Below, one piece after another: positions 25,501-37,700 of a stretch of DNA of 64,000 bases. Source of the stretch: Struthio camelus (Eukaryota; Chordata; Aves; Struthioniformes; Struthionidae). The stretch spans positions 44,693,317 through 44,757,316 of the forward strand of contig NC_090981.1 of assembly GCF_040807025.1 (NCBI RefSeq). The letters run 5' to 3'. The notes beneath the pieces were generated by a model that was not told where the DNA came from, ran no database searches, and saw only the letters and a list, made by a program, of their open reading frames with translations. Every line of letters starts with the position of its first letter. Position 1 is the stretch's first letter. Position numbers and translations under genes: made by a program.

Positions 25501-28483
25501 TGACACTAGCTGCACCAGATTCTGCTTCAGAGCACACAAGAAGTTAGGGAAAAACGGTAATCTCCAGATTCAGTTCTGACCTGTCAGATTTCCTGTTTTT
25601 GCATTTACCGTTGGTTTTCATGTTCTAATGCAGTTAGAACAATACACAGCTTCCCTCTTTTAATTCAGTGGCTTATGAGGGAAAAAATCTCCAAGAAAAA
25701 AATCTTTGAAATTCTTCATGCTCTTAGGTGGATTTAGGTCCATAATGTTTCATAAAATCAAGAGTACTTGATCAGATTATACTGATGGAGGGTGAGGAAG
25801 GGCAGGTAAGCATGTTTTAACATAGTGAAACGCCTTGAAAGATCTCAATCAGTGGGTGGAATAAAATTCAATAGACTCAGCGTGCTGTTGAAGGTTATTT
25901 TTTGCAGCACAACTTTGCCTAAACACACTCTCCCTGCTGCTGTAATCTGTATTAGTTGGCCACAGATTCTTCAAAGAAGATGAAACACTGTTCTCTCCTG
26001 AATTTCACGTTTATTAAAAGATTTCATCTTCTCCTGTGTTATGTTTGCATCACAACACAAATCATCAGCTTGCTTTGACCCTGACACCATTTTATAGGCT
26101 TAATAATAATAAATCTATGTCCTGAAATAGTTTCTGCAGATTACAGCAATCAATCAAAATTCAGGGAGCCTTAAACCATTAATGTCATCGGCAATGATCC
26201 AGCACCCTGGGAATCCATCTAAATCAGCCATTATTACTGAAAATGCTCCTTAAGAGCCTTAAGATAAAGGTAGTATTTGGAAGCATAAATTGCAGTTCTA
26301 TTTTTATCAGCCATTGAGGGATGATTTTCATAGTAATTTTTGTATCTGTTTTGAACAAGACAAAGCCAGAACAATTCTTTCTTTTGCCTCATGGAGATGT
26401 TTTGGTTACTGTAATGGAAAAATAGAAGCCAATATATGGAAGATTGCTTTACTAGGATGAAACTAAAGTATTTGTTATATAAAGAAGTCTCTGCATTTTT
26501 TGAAGGAAAAGAAAAGAACTGTCATCACAAGTCCTCAGTGGACTTTATATGGCAACATTTCAAGTTCAAGACCACACTCCTAAGGGAAGCTGTGTTCGGT
26601 TTCCTGGATTACAGATATCTATAGGTTTTGGTAATTTCATACTCTCGAGTTTTGTGATGTGGAGAAACATTGCAAGAGTTCAGGATAAAGCAACTCCTTC
26701 AAAGAGTGATACCTTTACAACTATTTGTCTTAGGATTTCCTGTGGCCTTCCGTTAACAGAGTACTTGAAAGTCTATCAGGTAAAATCAATGGCTATACTG
26801 AAAACTTGCAAAACTCTTTTCTCTTTTTTGGGTAATATTTGGTCATTGTATGTAGATTTTTTTATTTTTTTTTCTTTACCTGTTCTAATTGTATGTGAAT
26901 GTGGATTTTTTTTGGTTACTGGTTAGGTTGAAAAAGGCTAGTAAAACAGAAGAACTACATAGTTGGGGGTAGGGTCTTTAAAAAGTGTCTGAAGCATATC
27001 CTCTTGATTATCATGCCTGGCAGATTTTTCCCACCCAGCCTGAGCATTCAACACGTCTCAAACTCATCAGCATAGGTTTTGTGATCAGCATTGCTGTGAG
27101 AACAGCTATCATGTTATAAAAATCAGTGTTTCATATCTAGTAGTAACGGATTCAAGAGGCCATTTAAGTTTAGGACTAGCCTCACAAATTTGCTAGAAGT
27201 GAGCTAATCTCACAGCAGCCTAAACCATAATGAAAAACATTGAGAAGCAACTGAGGCAGTCCAGCAGTCTCCATCTTCAGCATTCTGCATCTCAGGAGAA
27301 ATCTAACCAGATAGCTGCAGTACGTACTAGCAATCTCAAATTCACATGAAGCATTTCTAAGTCACATTGCTACAGATTAGCTAATCAGACTGTCTCTATC
27401 ACAAGCTATCTCTGAACCAAGAACAGCTCTATTTTTAAATGGCCTAATTTATCCACAGGTGCAGCTACTATTGTGTCGTTCCTGTCATGATTTTTCCCAT
27501 AAATAAAGCAAACATGAACTTACTGCATGGGTGACTTTGAGTCCTGATATCTACAAAGAAAAGAAAAGAGTACAGACAAAGCCCTGCGTCAGAAAGCACA
27601 TCATAGGAGACTCACTGAAAAGCAGCTCGTGTTTTGAGCCAATTAAAAGGAAATATATCAGGAAATATATACAGACAGGTTTTTAGCCTTCCATTTCATA
27701 CTGAAAAGTGGAATATGTACGAAAATGATCTTCTGGCTCCCTGCTTGTATGAGGCACTCCAGTCTCACCTGATGGTTCCCTGTTTTTTCAACTGTTATAA
27801 TTCCCTGATAAGAGATTTACTACTGTTTTGCACTTGAAATATGACATTGACATTGTTCTCTGATGATGACTGAAGCTTCAGGTGTCTAGGGAAGAAGATT
27901 TCCACAGCTGACTCATTCCCGGTGAAAAAGGGCTAAACTTTGCTCCCCATCCCCACACTGATCTATAAAATTCTGGTCCCACCAGTGGCACACCAGGTTC
28001 CTTTATCTGAAGCTACATTATAGGCCTGCAGAGACTGTGCAGCAGAGAGAGCCAGGTGTAAGGGGAAAAGCAAGCAGGTGTTCCTCTTTCTCATCTGTTC
28101 TGCAAATTAATACAGGAATAATCTATGAAAATCATAATCTAAGGAGCATGCAGCTGAATGATCTTCTCTTGTTCTCTCCTTATCCTTATATTTCCTAAAA
28201 TGATACACTTGACCTTTTACGTCTTTTAAATTTGATAGCAATATCTTTCAAAAACAGACAGGCAATTGTGACCTCGACAATGTCAAACAGTTTTATCTAC
28301 CATTAGATGCCAGCCTTTCTCATTTAACTGATTTGCATTCGGGACTGCAGCTCTCCCTGAGCTAGGTGGTTGTTAATGGGGCCTGCTGCTGTGGTTGGTG
28401 ATGCAATAAGCTATAAATGCAACCTTTTATTTTAGCTTTTACTATGCAAGTAACACCAGTTACTGTAAAAGCTATTTGGAAAT

Positions 28484-28693
28484 ATGGGTGATGAAACCCA
28501 TCAGTTGAATGATGTAGCCCAACCTATGTCTGAAATTGTGCTACAGGAATTACAGCTAAAGATGGAGGGTAAGGGCCAAAAAAACCTCAAGGCCAAGACT
28601 TTGGAGGTGGATAACTACTACTTTAATGGAGTAGAAGAACAAGAAACAAAGTTTTTATTACAATATCTGAGTAAAGTTTCCCAGATGTACTGA
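28484..28693 (+). other. Unrecognised 69-codon ORF with strong start context
   Basis: Starts MGDETHQLNDVAQPMSEIVL and is hydrophilic and charged, with no membrane segment or known domain. The ATG has A at -3 and G at +4. A TATAAA lies 70-75 bases upstream, in CTATAAATGC. The composition looks more protein-like than the other intergenic frames, but a frame of this length is common by chance in 47 kb, and I see no splice sites or homology. Treat as unproven. Confidence 0.2.
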
Positions 28694-31600
28694 ACAAAGC
28701 ATTTGGCTAAAGAGAGAAAGCACAGGAAAAGGAATTCTACCTTTTCCTGGGGATCTTAAAATTCCCCAGTGTCAGGATTCTGGGGCTGGTCTAGTCCCCA
28801 TCTCACTGCTGCTACCCATGTGATAGGCAGGATGAACATGAGTTTCTTTGGGTGCTTTCTTCTTTCCACCTTTAGCGTGTGCCACATCTATCTGTGTTTC
28901 CTTCAAGCTACGTCGTACGGCTCTAACAAATGGTTTGGAGATTCAAATGTGAGGTAACGTTATGACCTAGAACTGGGCCCTTACTGATCCCTGGACAATG
29001 ATGAAAAGCATGGATCTGGGCTCAGGGATGTGCCAAATAATGACCTAATCCTCAAATGAGGATAAGATCCGCTTCTATCCGAGTTACATTTTATCTTCAG
29101 CAGAACAAGCACAGGTTAATGAAATGCCTCTATTCTCCAAACAGGTTTGAAGAGATTTAAATCCCTGGAAACTCTTGGGAAGAGCATCTGGACTCTGAAC
29201 AGCTAACTCTTGACACAGTATCCCTGCTCTCAAAGGGATGTTATCTTATCTGAGAGAATTGCTAATTTGCACTGAGTTGTAGTCCCATGCATTCCAAACA
29301 GGAAGAGAGTATTTCAGAACTAGGACGTCTGGTGTGTGCAGACTCCTTGTACTTTTGAACGTTTAGTATTTTGCTTAACTTTTGACCTTCCAATAGTGAC
29401 TGTCTCGTTCTGGAAATCTGAGGCTTTTGATCTGTGAACTCTAATCTTTCACCTAACCTGCAAATTGAGACATTGACATCAGCACAGCGAAGGAGAAAAG
29501 ACCAGCAGGATCACCTACATGCACAATATGTTATATGGCATGGACAGTCCTTCTGGCAACTAACTCCATCCTAGAGATTTCTAACTGTCTCCTGGTTCTT
29601 TTGAAGAGCAGCCCAGATTCTGTCATGTTTCACCCTAGTGAAAATACTTAAAGGAGATTTGTTATATCAGTGACAGTGTGTATACTATGGACATAAATTA
29701 GATCATAATCTTACAAATCTACAAAATCTACACCTGATCTTTACAAATGCTTAAGTGTATTCCAAAAAAAAAAGTTCATTGCATTCAATTAAGTGTATGC
29801 ATAAAAAGTCTCTAAGATCAGAACCTTAATTATTGAATGTATTTAGTGCTGTCCCCCATTCCATCTGATTTATACCATAAAGAAGACATAAGTGAAAAGC
29901 TTGCAATAATGTGACCTTCCTGGAGGCTAATGAAACCAAATGAGTATAGAAAGACCTGGCTTATAACTGTATATGTCTTGCTAAATAAATCAAATCCTAT
30001 CCTTCTGAGTTTGTATGAGTTTCATCTCAGTGGATTTCCAAGTTCCACAGACCTGAAGATTCAAAACCTTTCTGCTAGTCCAAGCAGCTCTGTTGGTCCC
30101 AGCGCCACTGTGTAGCTGTTCCTTAGGCACTCCTCCCCCACAAGCGCGTAGCACAACTGTGTATCTGCTGAACGTTAACATGCTCCTCAAGAACATCAAG
30201 TACCCTCTGCAGGAGCTCCTAGAGATGTGAGGTCCTGAGTGACTTTGAGATAAAGAATATGATTCAGAAATGGCACTGGGCTACACAACCGTCGTTCCTG
30301 CCTGCAGGCACAAGGCCCTTAAATCCTGCTATAGCTGCAAGATGGAGCAATTCAGTTCATAGGATGGAAGGGCATATTGAAGAGAAAAATTGGAAAGAGG
30401 CAAAAAAATTAGTTTGGTCATGCAAAACTACATAGAAAAATTCTTCAAAACATCTGTAAGCTTTTCTGCTCCTAATCTGAAAACCCACATTTCTTCTGCA
30501 GTGAACTGATACTCCCAATACCTGGCACAATGCCTCTGACTATTTCCTTATTGGATGGGGACAAGAGGGAAACAGCAGGAGGTGAAGGCAGGCTGGTGAC
30601 CTGGGAGAAAGCAGTACTTATAATATTTATTGAATTTAAAGTCTCTTACTGTTTATGAGATCATTTATGAAGCTAAAGATGGAAGCAAAGATTACTTTTT
30701 TGGATTACCATTATGCTACTTATCCTCTGAGAGGGGCATTTAACAATCTCCAAACTCTTCATGAGGAAGTGTTGGTCTTTCCTGGATTTTCAGAAGATTA
30801 GGCCAGCTATCTGGTGTCTGATGTTCCACAGACCCAAGGGGGGAATTAAGTACAGTTATGAATAGTAGGATTAAAGTTCTTTTCTTCCAGAAAATATAAA
30901 TCGGACCTTGCATTAACAATTGTTAGAAGCATCTCCGACTCCTTCCTTTCTGTGTAAACACATGCTGTCATTGCCATAGGGTTTACCTGGAGTTTGCATG
31001 GGAGAAGAGAAAGTTGAGAGTACAAACTGGTGTTGTCTTTACAGTCGTAGAGTATTGGTCCATAGCTGGAAAGCACTTCAAGCATCAGGATTTGGTATTG
31101 TGATGAGGATTAGTGTGCCCAAGGACTAAAGCAGCCTATAGAAGAGGTTGGTCAAAACAGAGAAGCAACTTTCTTCATCTCCTTTCTTATCCACATTGTT
31201 CCAGATGTAGTATGAAGCAACCTCAAGAAGTTACTGCTCTGAAGTGTCTAATAAGATTTCTTCATCACACAATTTAAACTGTGAAGTTTTTCCTTCTCCA
31301 GGATGAAATGTCAAGTGGAAGCATTGTCTTAATTGTGGATGATGAATTCTGAGTGCAGTGAGGGAGCAGAGAGCTGACAACTATACACGGGAGGGTTTCT
31401 GAAAACTGGCTGTGGTTGTGACTCATTAATTGTACAGCAAACCTGTGCTTGGACTGACACTATGCTTTGCTATTGGCAGAGATGTAACTGAGAAAGTGAG
31501 TATTTCCCCTCTCAGGGCTTACCAAATGTGTAATTCCCAGTGGTGATGAATATTCCTGAATCCTGGTGAGGCCAACAGGATCAGAAGGTGCTCAGCATGT

Positions 31601-33944
31601 CTTCTCCGGGGAATAAGCCTACAGCTCATTGCAAATCAAGTCCCAGGGCAGAATAGGTAGGGGAGTGCATATCTGCTAGTGAGCTTGGGGTTGAAAGATC
31701 TGTAACTCCATGCTTAACATCAATCCAGGCAGGGTCAGTCGCAATCCTGAGAGAAAGTAGCAGTCTGGCCTTGTGTAACAGAGAACTGGACTTGGCTGGA
31801 CAAGTTGTTACTGATAGACGTCCCGTCCATCCATGGTGGTCCTTTAAATGTTAACTACAAAACAGAGCAATGTTTCATGCTTTTTTCATGCATATTAGAT
31901 TGCCTGCCTACCCAAAACAGCACTAGAGTACTACAGAGGGTGTTGTGCACCGTTGGCTGTTTGGGATGCGACTGAGTACAGGGCTAGAAATATCAGCAGA
32001 GGAGAGCGAAGAAAAAGTAGCATATGCAACACCTCTATACCGCAGCAATGGTAACATTCGTGGCTGTTCAGGAGTTTGCCTTGTTAATTTTGTTGGCCAG
32101 AAAAAACAATCCTCGGCATAAGCTTACCCTTTCATTCCGAATTCAGTTCCTGCTTCCTCAGAGAGCCTGTCTCAGTAGGCTAAGAGGCATCATTTTTCAC
32201 TCATGTTAGCTCAAGCAGTGCAATTCATGCAGCTCAAAAACTATATTAGGCTGCAGGCTAATATGCTCAAAAACTTGTTAGCTGCCTATATTTGGCCCAG
32301 GGCAGGAGTCTAGGCTACAACACCTTCAAACTTTGCTTTGTTCTTAACATAATGTAAATAATAACAGAAGACCATATGGGTATAATTGGATTCCAAAGAG
32401 ACGTATCCAGCACTGATATGTATGTAGATAGATACACATATATTCACTATCTAGCCTCTCTAGCAGGTTTCCAGCGGCATTCACAATAGGGAAGTGAAAG
32501 CCCACTGAAAAGCTATTGGATATTTAGAAAGACGCTCAAAATTTCACAAGCTGTAGTGATGTCTTCATTGTACTGGGCTTTTCAACCATCTTAAGTTAAC
32601 TTAGCTGTACCTTTTGCACCCCCAAAGAAGGATCAGAGATGTGCGATCAAAGACATCTTGTCTGGATCCCTGGTTTGTGGTGAATGAGACTTATCTGGCT
32701 GAATAGTCAAGCTAAATCAGCAAAATAATTCTACTTTACTTAAACAAGTCTGTACAAGAAACACATTGTATATACAAGAAATCCCAATGTTCCTAATGCT
32801 CACAGTGGCTTGGTGTAAATAACTGGATACAGGGGGTTGCTTCCTGGCTGCTAATTTCAAACCCAGACTGAGATCCAAGGTTCAGATTTTTCAGGAGTTT
32901 GGATTCAGGCCAGTAAAGAGATGAGGACATGGTGGCACAGTTCCGACTCAGAGCCACGGTTTCTAAACACACAGGTGAACTGACATATTGTTACTGCTGT
33001 AAGCTCATCCCAAGCATACAGCATGATACAGATCTTCTGCTTCCCAAAGCCTTCTGGTAGATTACTATGTTTGCTGCTGTGGTGGCTCCATTTCTGTTTG
33101 TAGTAAAATGCAACAATAATAAAGTATTAAAACTAAGAAAACAATTCCTTAGTTCACAGTGGAATAACATCCTGCGTGAGCTGGGCAGTTCTCAAACCTT
33201 TCCGCATGAAACACCCTCTCCGATGAGAGACATTCTTGTGTACTGACACTTTGGGGTCTGTTACCTCTCCCCTGTTTCTTACGCTCGGGCTTACATGACT
33301 TCCACCTCCATGCAGCCTTCACCACCAATCTTCTTGAATGCTTGCTTTAAAAATCTAACCAAAAAACATCTAGATCACTTTGCTAGTCTTTCCTATTACT
33401 CATAGCTTTAAAATATCTAAGCAGTCTATTTTAAGCCATTCCTTCGTCTAATTCCATGTCTCTAATCAAATTATCCTGCTGTTGGCTATTCTCTTTGTAA
33501 TCCTCAAAAAATTGTTTCTTAGCTAAGCTGATTTGTAACAAATTCTCCTCCATAGGCTCAATTCTTGGTCCCTCCACCCTGACCCTGAGCTTTTAAAAGA
33601 ATTCAGCATTCTTAGGATTGGTCTGCCTTGAAGTAGACAAGACAAGGTGATGTCACACCGCTGAAGGGCTCGACAAACAAAGCCTGTTTCAGATTATTTC
33701 AATTTCCATTTGCAATAGTCCTTGGCCTCCTTCTCTGTTCCAGACATCCCTGGAAAGGTACCCACTAAACTGAGGCAACCCTCCAGCTGGGATGCAGCCT
33801 TTTTGCCACATTAGTGGCAGGCAACTGCTTGCTTCTTTCATGAAAGTAAAATATATTTAAATAATGTTGCCACTGCTCATGGGAGAAAACCCAAGGGGAA
33901 GGGAGACTAGTCTTCTGCTCACCAGAAAGGCTAATTTGACCTGT

Positions 33945-34522
33945 TGTCAGCAGGTCGAGGGAGGTGATCCTGCCCCTCTCCTCAGCACTGGTGAGGCCTC
34001 ACCTGGAGTACTGTGTCCAGTTCTGGGCTCCCCAGTACAAGAGAGACATGGCACTACTGGAGAGAGTCCAGCAGAGGGCTACCAAGATGATGAGGGGACT
34101 GGGGCATCTCTCCTATGAGGAAAGACTGCAAGAGCTGGGCCTGTTCAGCCTGGAGAAGAGAAGACTGAGGGGAGATCTGATCAATGTGTACAAGTATCTG
34201 AAGGGAGGGTGTCAAGAGGATGAGGCCAGCCTCTTCTCCGTGGTGCCCAGCGACAGGACATGAGGCAACGGGCACGAACTGAAACACAGGAAGTTCCGCC
34301 TGAACATGAGGAAAAACTTCTTTCATGTGAGGGTGACAGAACACTGGAACAGGTTGCCCAGAGAGGTTGTGGAGTCTCCTTTGCTGGAGATATTCAGAAC
34401 CCGTCTGGATGTGATCCTGGGCAACGTGCTCCAGAGGACCCTGCTTGAGCAGGGGGGTTGGACTAGATGATCTCCAGAGGTCCCTTCCAACCTCAACCAT
34501 TCTGTGATTCTGTGATTCTGTG
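33945..34522 (+). mobile_element. CR1 LINE, 5'-truncated, with RT C-terminal pseudo-ORF
   Basis: About 578 bases of the 3' end of a CR1 non-LTR retrotransposon. The frame at 33964-34263 encodes the end of the reverse transcriptase [22 protein letters not shown], then [36 protein letters not shown] and [13 protein letters not shown]. The frame ends in TGA where related copies read AGA. The 3' noncoding end (GGGGGGTTGGACTAGATGAT) is followed by three exact ATTCTGTG octamers (34499-34522), the CR1 tail. It is dead on arrival: truncated at the 5' side, with no endonuclease and only the last part of the RT. Moderate divergence suggests a middle-aged avian subfamily. Confidence 0.93.
34499..34522 (+). 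repeat. CR1 tail: three ATTCTGTG octamers
   Basis: Three perfect 8-base tandem units mark the 3' terminus of the CR1 copy. CR1 elements end in such octamers instead of poly(A). Confidence 0.95.
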
Positions 34523-37269
34523 TAATTACTAATGAGTTTCTGTCTCTGAGTTGGTTTAAGAATAAAAGGCATCTTTTTCCACAATGTAGTGGAGTGCTCT
34601 CACCATGAAGCTAATAGGTACTTGGTACAGGAGTCTTTTAAACAAGATCTCTTGTTAGGGCTATTAAGGTGGATGAATAGTGCTTATTAGTTTATTTACT
34701 GTAGTGTTCTATTAGTGTATATAAATAATTAAATGGACATTGGAGCAGGATCTCGAATGTTGTTCTCCCATATCCCCAGTGAGAGACCCAGCCAGTGGGC
34801 CATTGTATCCCTCCTAATTGCTTATGCTTGCTCTGGTCCCATGGGTATTTAAATATTTCTACAAAGGGGAATAATTCCCACAGAAGAGACAGGTGTTGGT
34901 TGGATTGGTAGTGATATTGGTCTATGAGCTTAGCATGTAGTTATAATATTACAATGCTCCTCCAGAAGTGCTGTGTCTTTGCTTGTTTCTCCCAGGCACT
35001 AAAAGTTGATGTTTGATGATCATAGAGCCTGTGGAACTTCTCCCATTAATTTTTTGTGGTTTTTTCCTACTTTTTTGTTTCTAATTTCTCACTTTGTATT
35101 TCATGTAGATTGAGTGCTGTCTCATGCCCTCCCTCGCCACCTCAAAGCAGCTTATGGCAGCAAGCTGAAGAGATAAGGCTTTGCTGGGACAGAGAGAAAG
35201 AAGGATTGTGACCAATTGCCATGACAAGCCTGCATTGGGTAATTTACTATACGGTCAAACAAACTCCCTGCTCAGTATGCTTGCCCTGCAAGCTTGACTG
35301 CATTAGTCAGTTGTAGTAGTCAGACGGCCACAAGAAAAGAAAGAACAAAAAGGAAAAAAAGAATCTAAGGGAACCTCAGAATTACCGTTTTAAGAAAACA
35401 TTGCAGTTGAATTGTGCCCACTTCTCCCCAGAGCCACCTGTATTGAAGAAATGAGCTGACGAGAGTGGCTGGTGACACGGTTTCTGTGAACAGCCTGATA
35501 GGCACGGGGCTTTTGCAGAGTCTCCTGTCAGTTACCCCCTTTTCTCTCATAAGGCCTGAAATGAAGTAAAAATGGCTCTGAGGCTACTGAATGAAACTGA
35601 AGAAGCAAGGAGTGGAACAAAGTAGATCAAACCCATGTTATGCAGTCTCTCCTATTACAGAGCTTCAGCTAGTGACTGGAACGAACTCCACTTGCTTCCT
35701 TGTATACCACTGAGAAAGAATTGGAATATTTGCCTTGAAAATGACCCAGAATGTACAGTTTGGATCGAGCATGGCTCTTTATTTCAAAGCTGGAGGAAAA
35801 AATTGGATTATCACTGTCTTCAGTTGAAAGGTGTGTTTGCTTTTTTATTTGCAGTGTTTGGAAATAGAAAGGGAATCCACTGTGCTAGTACTTGTTCAAG
35901 TAATTCAGAATGACAAACCAGACAGATGACAGGAAGAAATACAAATTCGTAAATACTCAGATGGGCAGGTAATGACTGACCCATGATAATTCAGGGATGA
36001 ATGGACAGAATCTTGCATGACTCTAGGGCTCTTGTTTTCTCTCCTTTCACTCCAAGATGAAACTTCCCTTTATGGCTAAATACTGGGTAATAATGAACGA
36101 ATCTTCATTTTTCATCCTTTTTGGAGAGAGTTTTCTAAAACGAAAGAGAGGGGAAAGCCTTATCTAAATGCCTGGAAATTAGAGGGACTAACTGATCAGG
36201 AAAATATTTTTAACAAAGTGAATGCTATTTTCATGCAACATGAGTTCAGGATATTACAGGCCACTACATACTGAAAGGCAGCTACTGAACTCTGGGCTTC
36301 AGCTTGTTTGGATAGAGTAGTACCTTAATTCTTCTTCCCCTTTCTGTTAATGGGAAGAACAGCAGCTGGGAAGAACATTTGCTGTGGGCAAAGTATAGAC
36401 TGCATTAAGGATCAAACATTTAAGCAGGACATTTCAACAGGGATGCAGAACCCATTTAGATTTCAGCTGTGAACATGTTTAATCTTGTTTAAAACTGAGC
36501 CTCCTAGAATGTGTCTGTAAAAGCTGAGAAATACTAGAAATTAGGCTTGCATTTACCGTCAAAGTAAAAGGTCACAACAACACAGTAAGAATAACCCCTT
36601 ATTTGTTTGTGTTCTCTAATACTTGGTTTAATTTTAGTATGTGTAGTTATGGTATAGTACACCCAAGAGTATAAATGTGAGTCTGACATCCTCCTTTGGG
36701 GATGGAGTTCTGCCAGATTTTCCAAAATCTTTTATTAGATCAGTCATGAGCTCCTGGAGATTAAAAAAAAAGAAAAAGTAATATTCATGAGAGATAAGTG
36801 ACTCCAAATCCTGGAAGAAAAGTCAAAGCAGAGAAACACACCACACTTTGGAACATAGAAGTCTAAGTAAGGATGTGAAGCTGTATATTGCAGCTGAAGT
36901 TATAATGAGGCCAACCCCCAAATCCGTAACAAATTCATCATCCAAGTCTGAATTATGTCAGCAGCATTTTTTCAGATAATCTGGTTAGTCCCTCGATAAT
37001 AATTTTCTTGTTTCATTACGGTTTCAGTTCTCAAAGAGTACAGAGAAATGCAATATAAAAACACAAAGAAGGCTGTATATGTATTGAATTAGTGGTCCAT
37101 GTGTTTTAATTTTCTGTCTTCTAATGTGGCCAGTAGCAGATTATTTGAAAAATAAGTATAGAGATAGTGCACCCTAACACTTGTCTTGACTGTACCCCAG
37201 CTTCTAGCTACCTGCAGTTTAAGGATTTTATTGCCTGGCAGTTGTAGTTGCAGGTTTTTGTTTAGCAGT
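34523..37269. other. Intergenic, no gene seen
   Basis: AT-rich sequence between the young CR1 copy and the older CR1/L3 relic. The longest frame is 92 codons (35635-35913), without a recognised domain. Confidence 0.7.
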
Positions 37270-37700
37270 CCTGATGAATTTTATTGCCATGAATTTGTCT
37301 GATCACTCTTCAGCCTTCAGCTTCCCAGGTCAAAGAGTTTCACAGTTCAGCTATGTATTATTTGTATTCATTTGTTTTAAATCAACCACTAGTTAAGTTC
37401 CTTTGATACCCTTGGCTTTTGTGTACTGAGAGGCAGTAATCAAATTTTGCCTATTTGCCTTCTCTCTGCCTTTCAGAAGTGGGTGTACTTCTATTACACC
37501 CACTCATCAGCTCCTTTTCCAAACTAAAGCACCCTAGTCTTGCTAATCTCTGCTGCCAATGAATCCACTCCACATCTGCAGCCATCTTTGCTGTCCTACT
37601 TGATCTCTTTGCTTGTTTTATTACCTGCTTTTCCAAATAGGTGGGACTACAACCATATGTAGTCTAAGATTTCCACTATCCTTAGAACAGCAGGGTTGCT
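37270..37700 (-). mobile_element. Ancient CR1/L3-type LINE relic (minus orientation)
   Basis: The plus strand carries in order TCAAAGAGTTTCACAGTTCA, ATTTGTTTTAAATCAACCAC, CTCATCAGCTCCTTTTCCAA, AGTCTTGCTAATCTCTGCTG and GGTGGGACTACAACCATATG. These follow the order of the reversed 3' part of amniote CR1/L3 elements (the block with CTTTTCCAAGCTGAAAAG and CCAGTCTTTTTAATCTCT). The reversed frame still shows RLARLGCFSLEKELMSG, echoing the [18 protein letters not shown] motif of the younger copy at 33945. Highly decayed. Confidence 0.6.

Larger units (their letters stand above)
22081..33944. other. Intergenic, no gene seen
   Basis: Nearly 12 kb of unique-looking AT-rich DNA with the CA microsatellite. 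Frames stay below 126 codons. A stretch at 26090-26320, with clusters of TAAT and ATCAATCAA motifs, looks like candidate conserved noncoding DNA. Confidence 0.7.

Noticed and set aside
34054..34584. 176-codon minus-strand ORF
   Set aside because: It is the antisense shadow of the CR1 reverse transcriptase end, which reads correctly on the plus strand.
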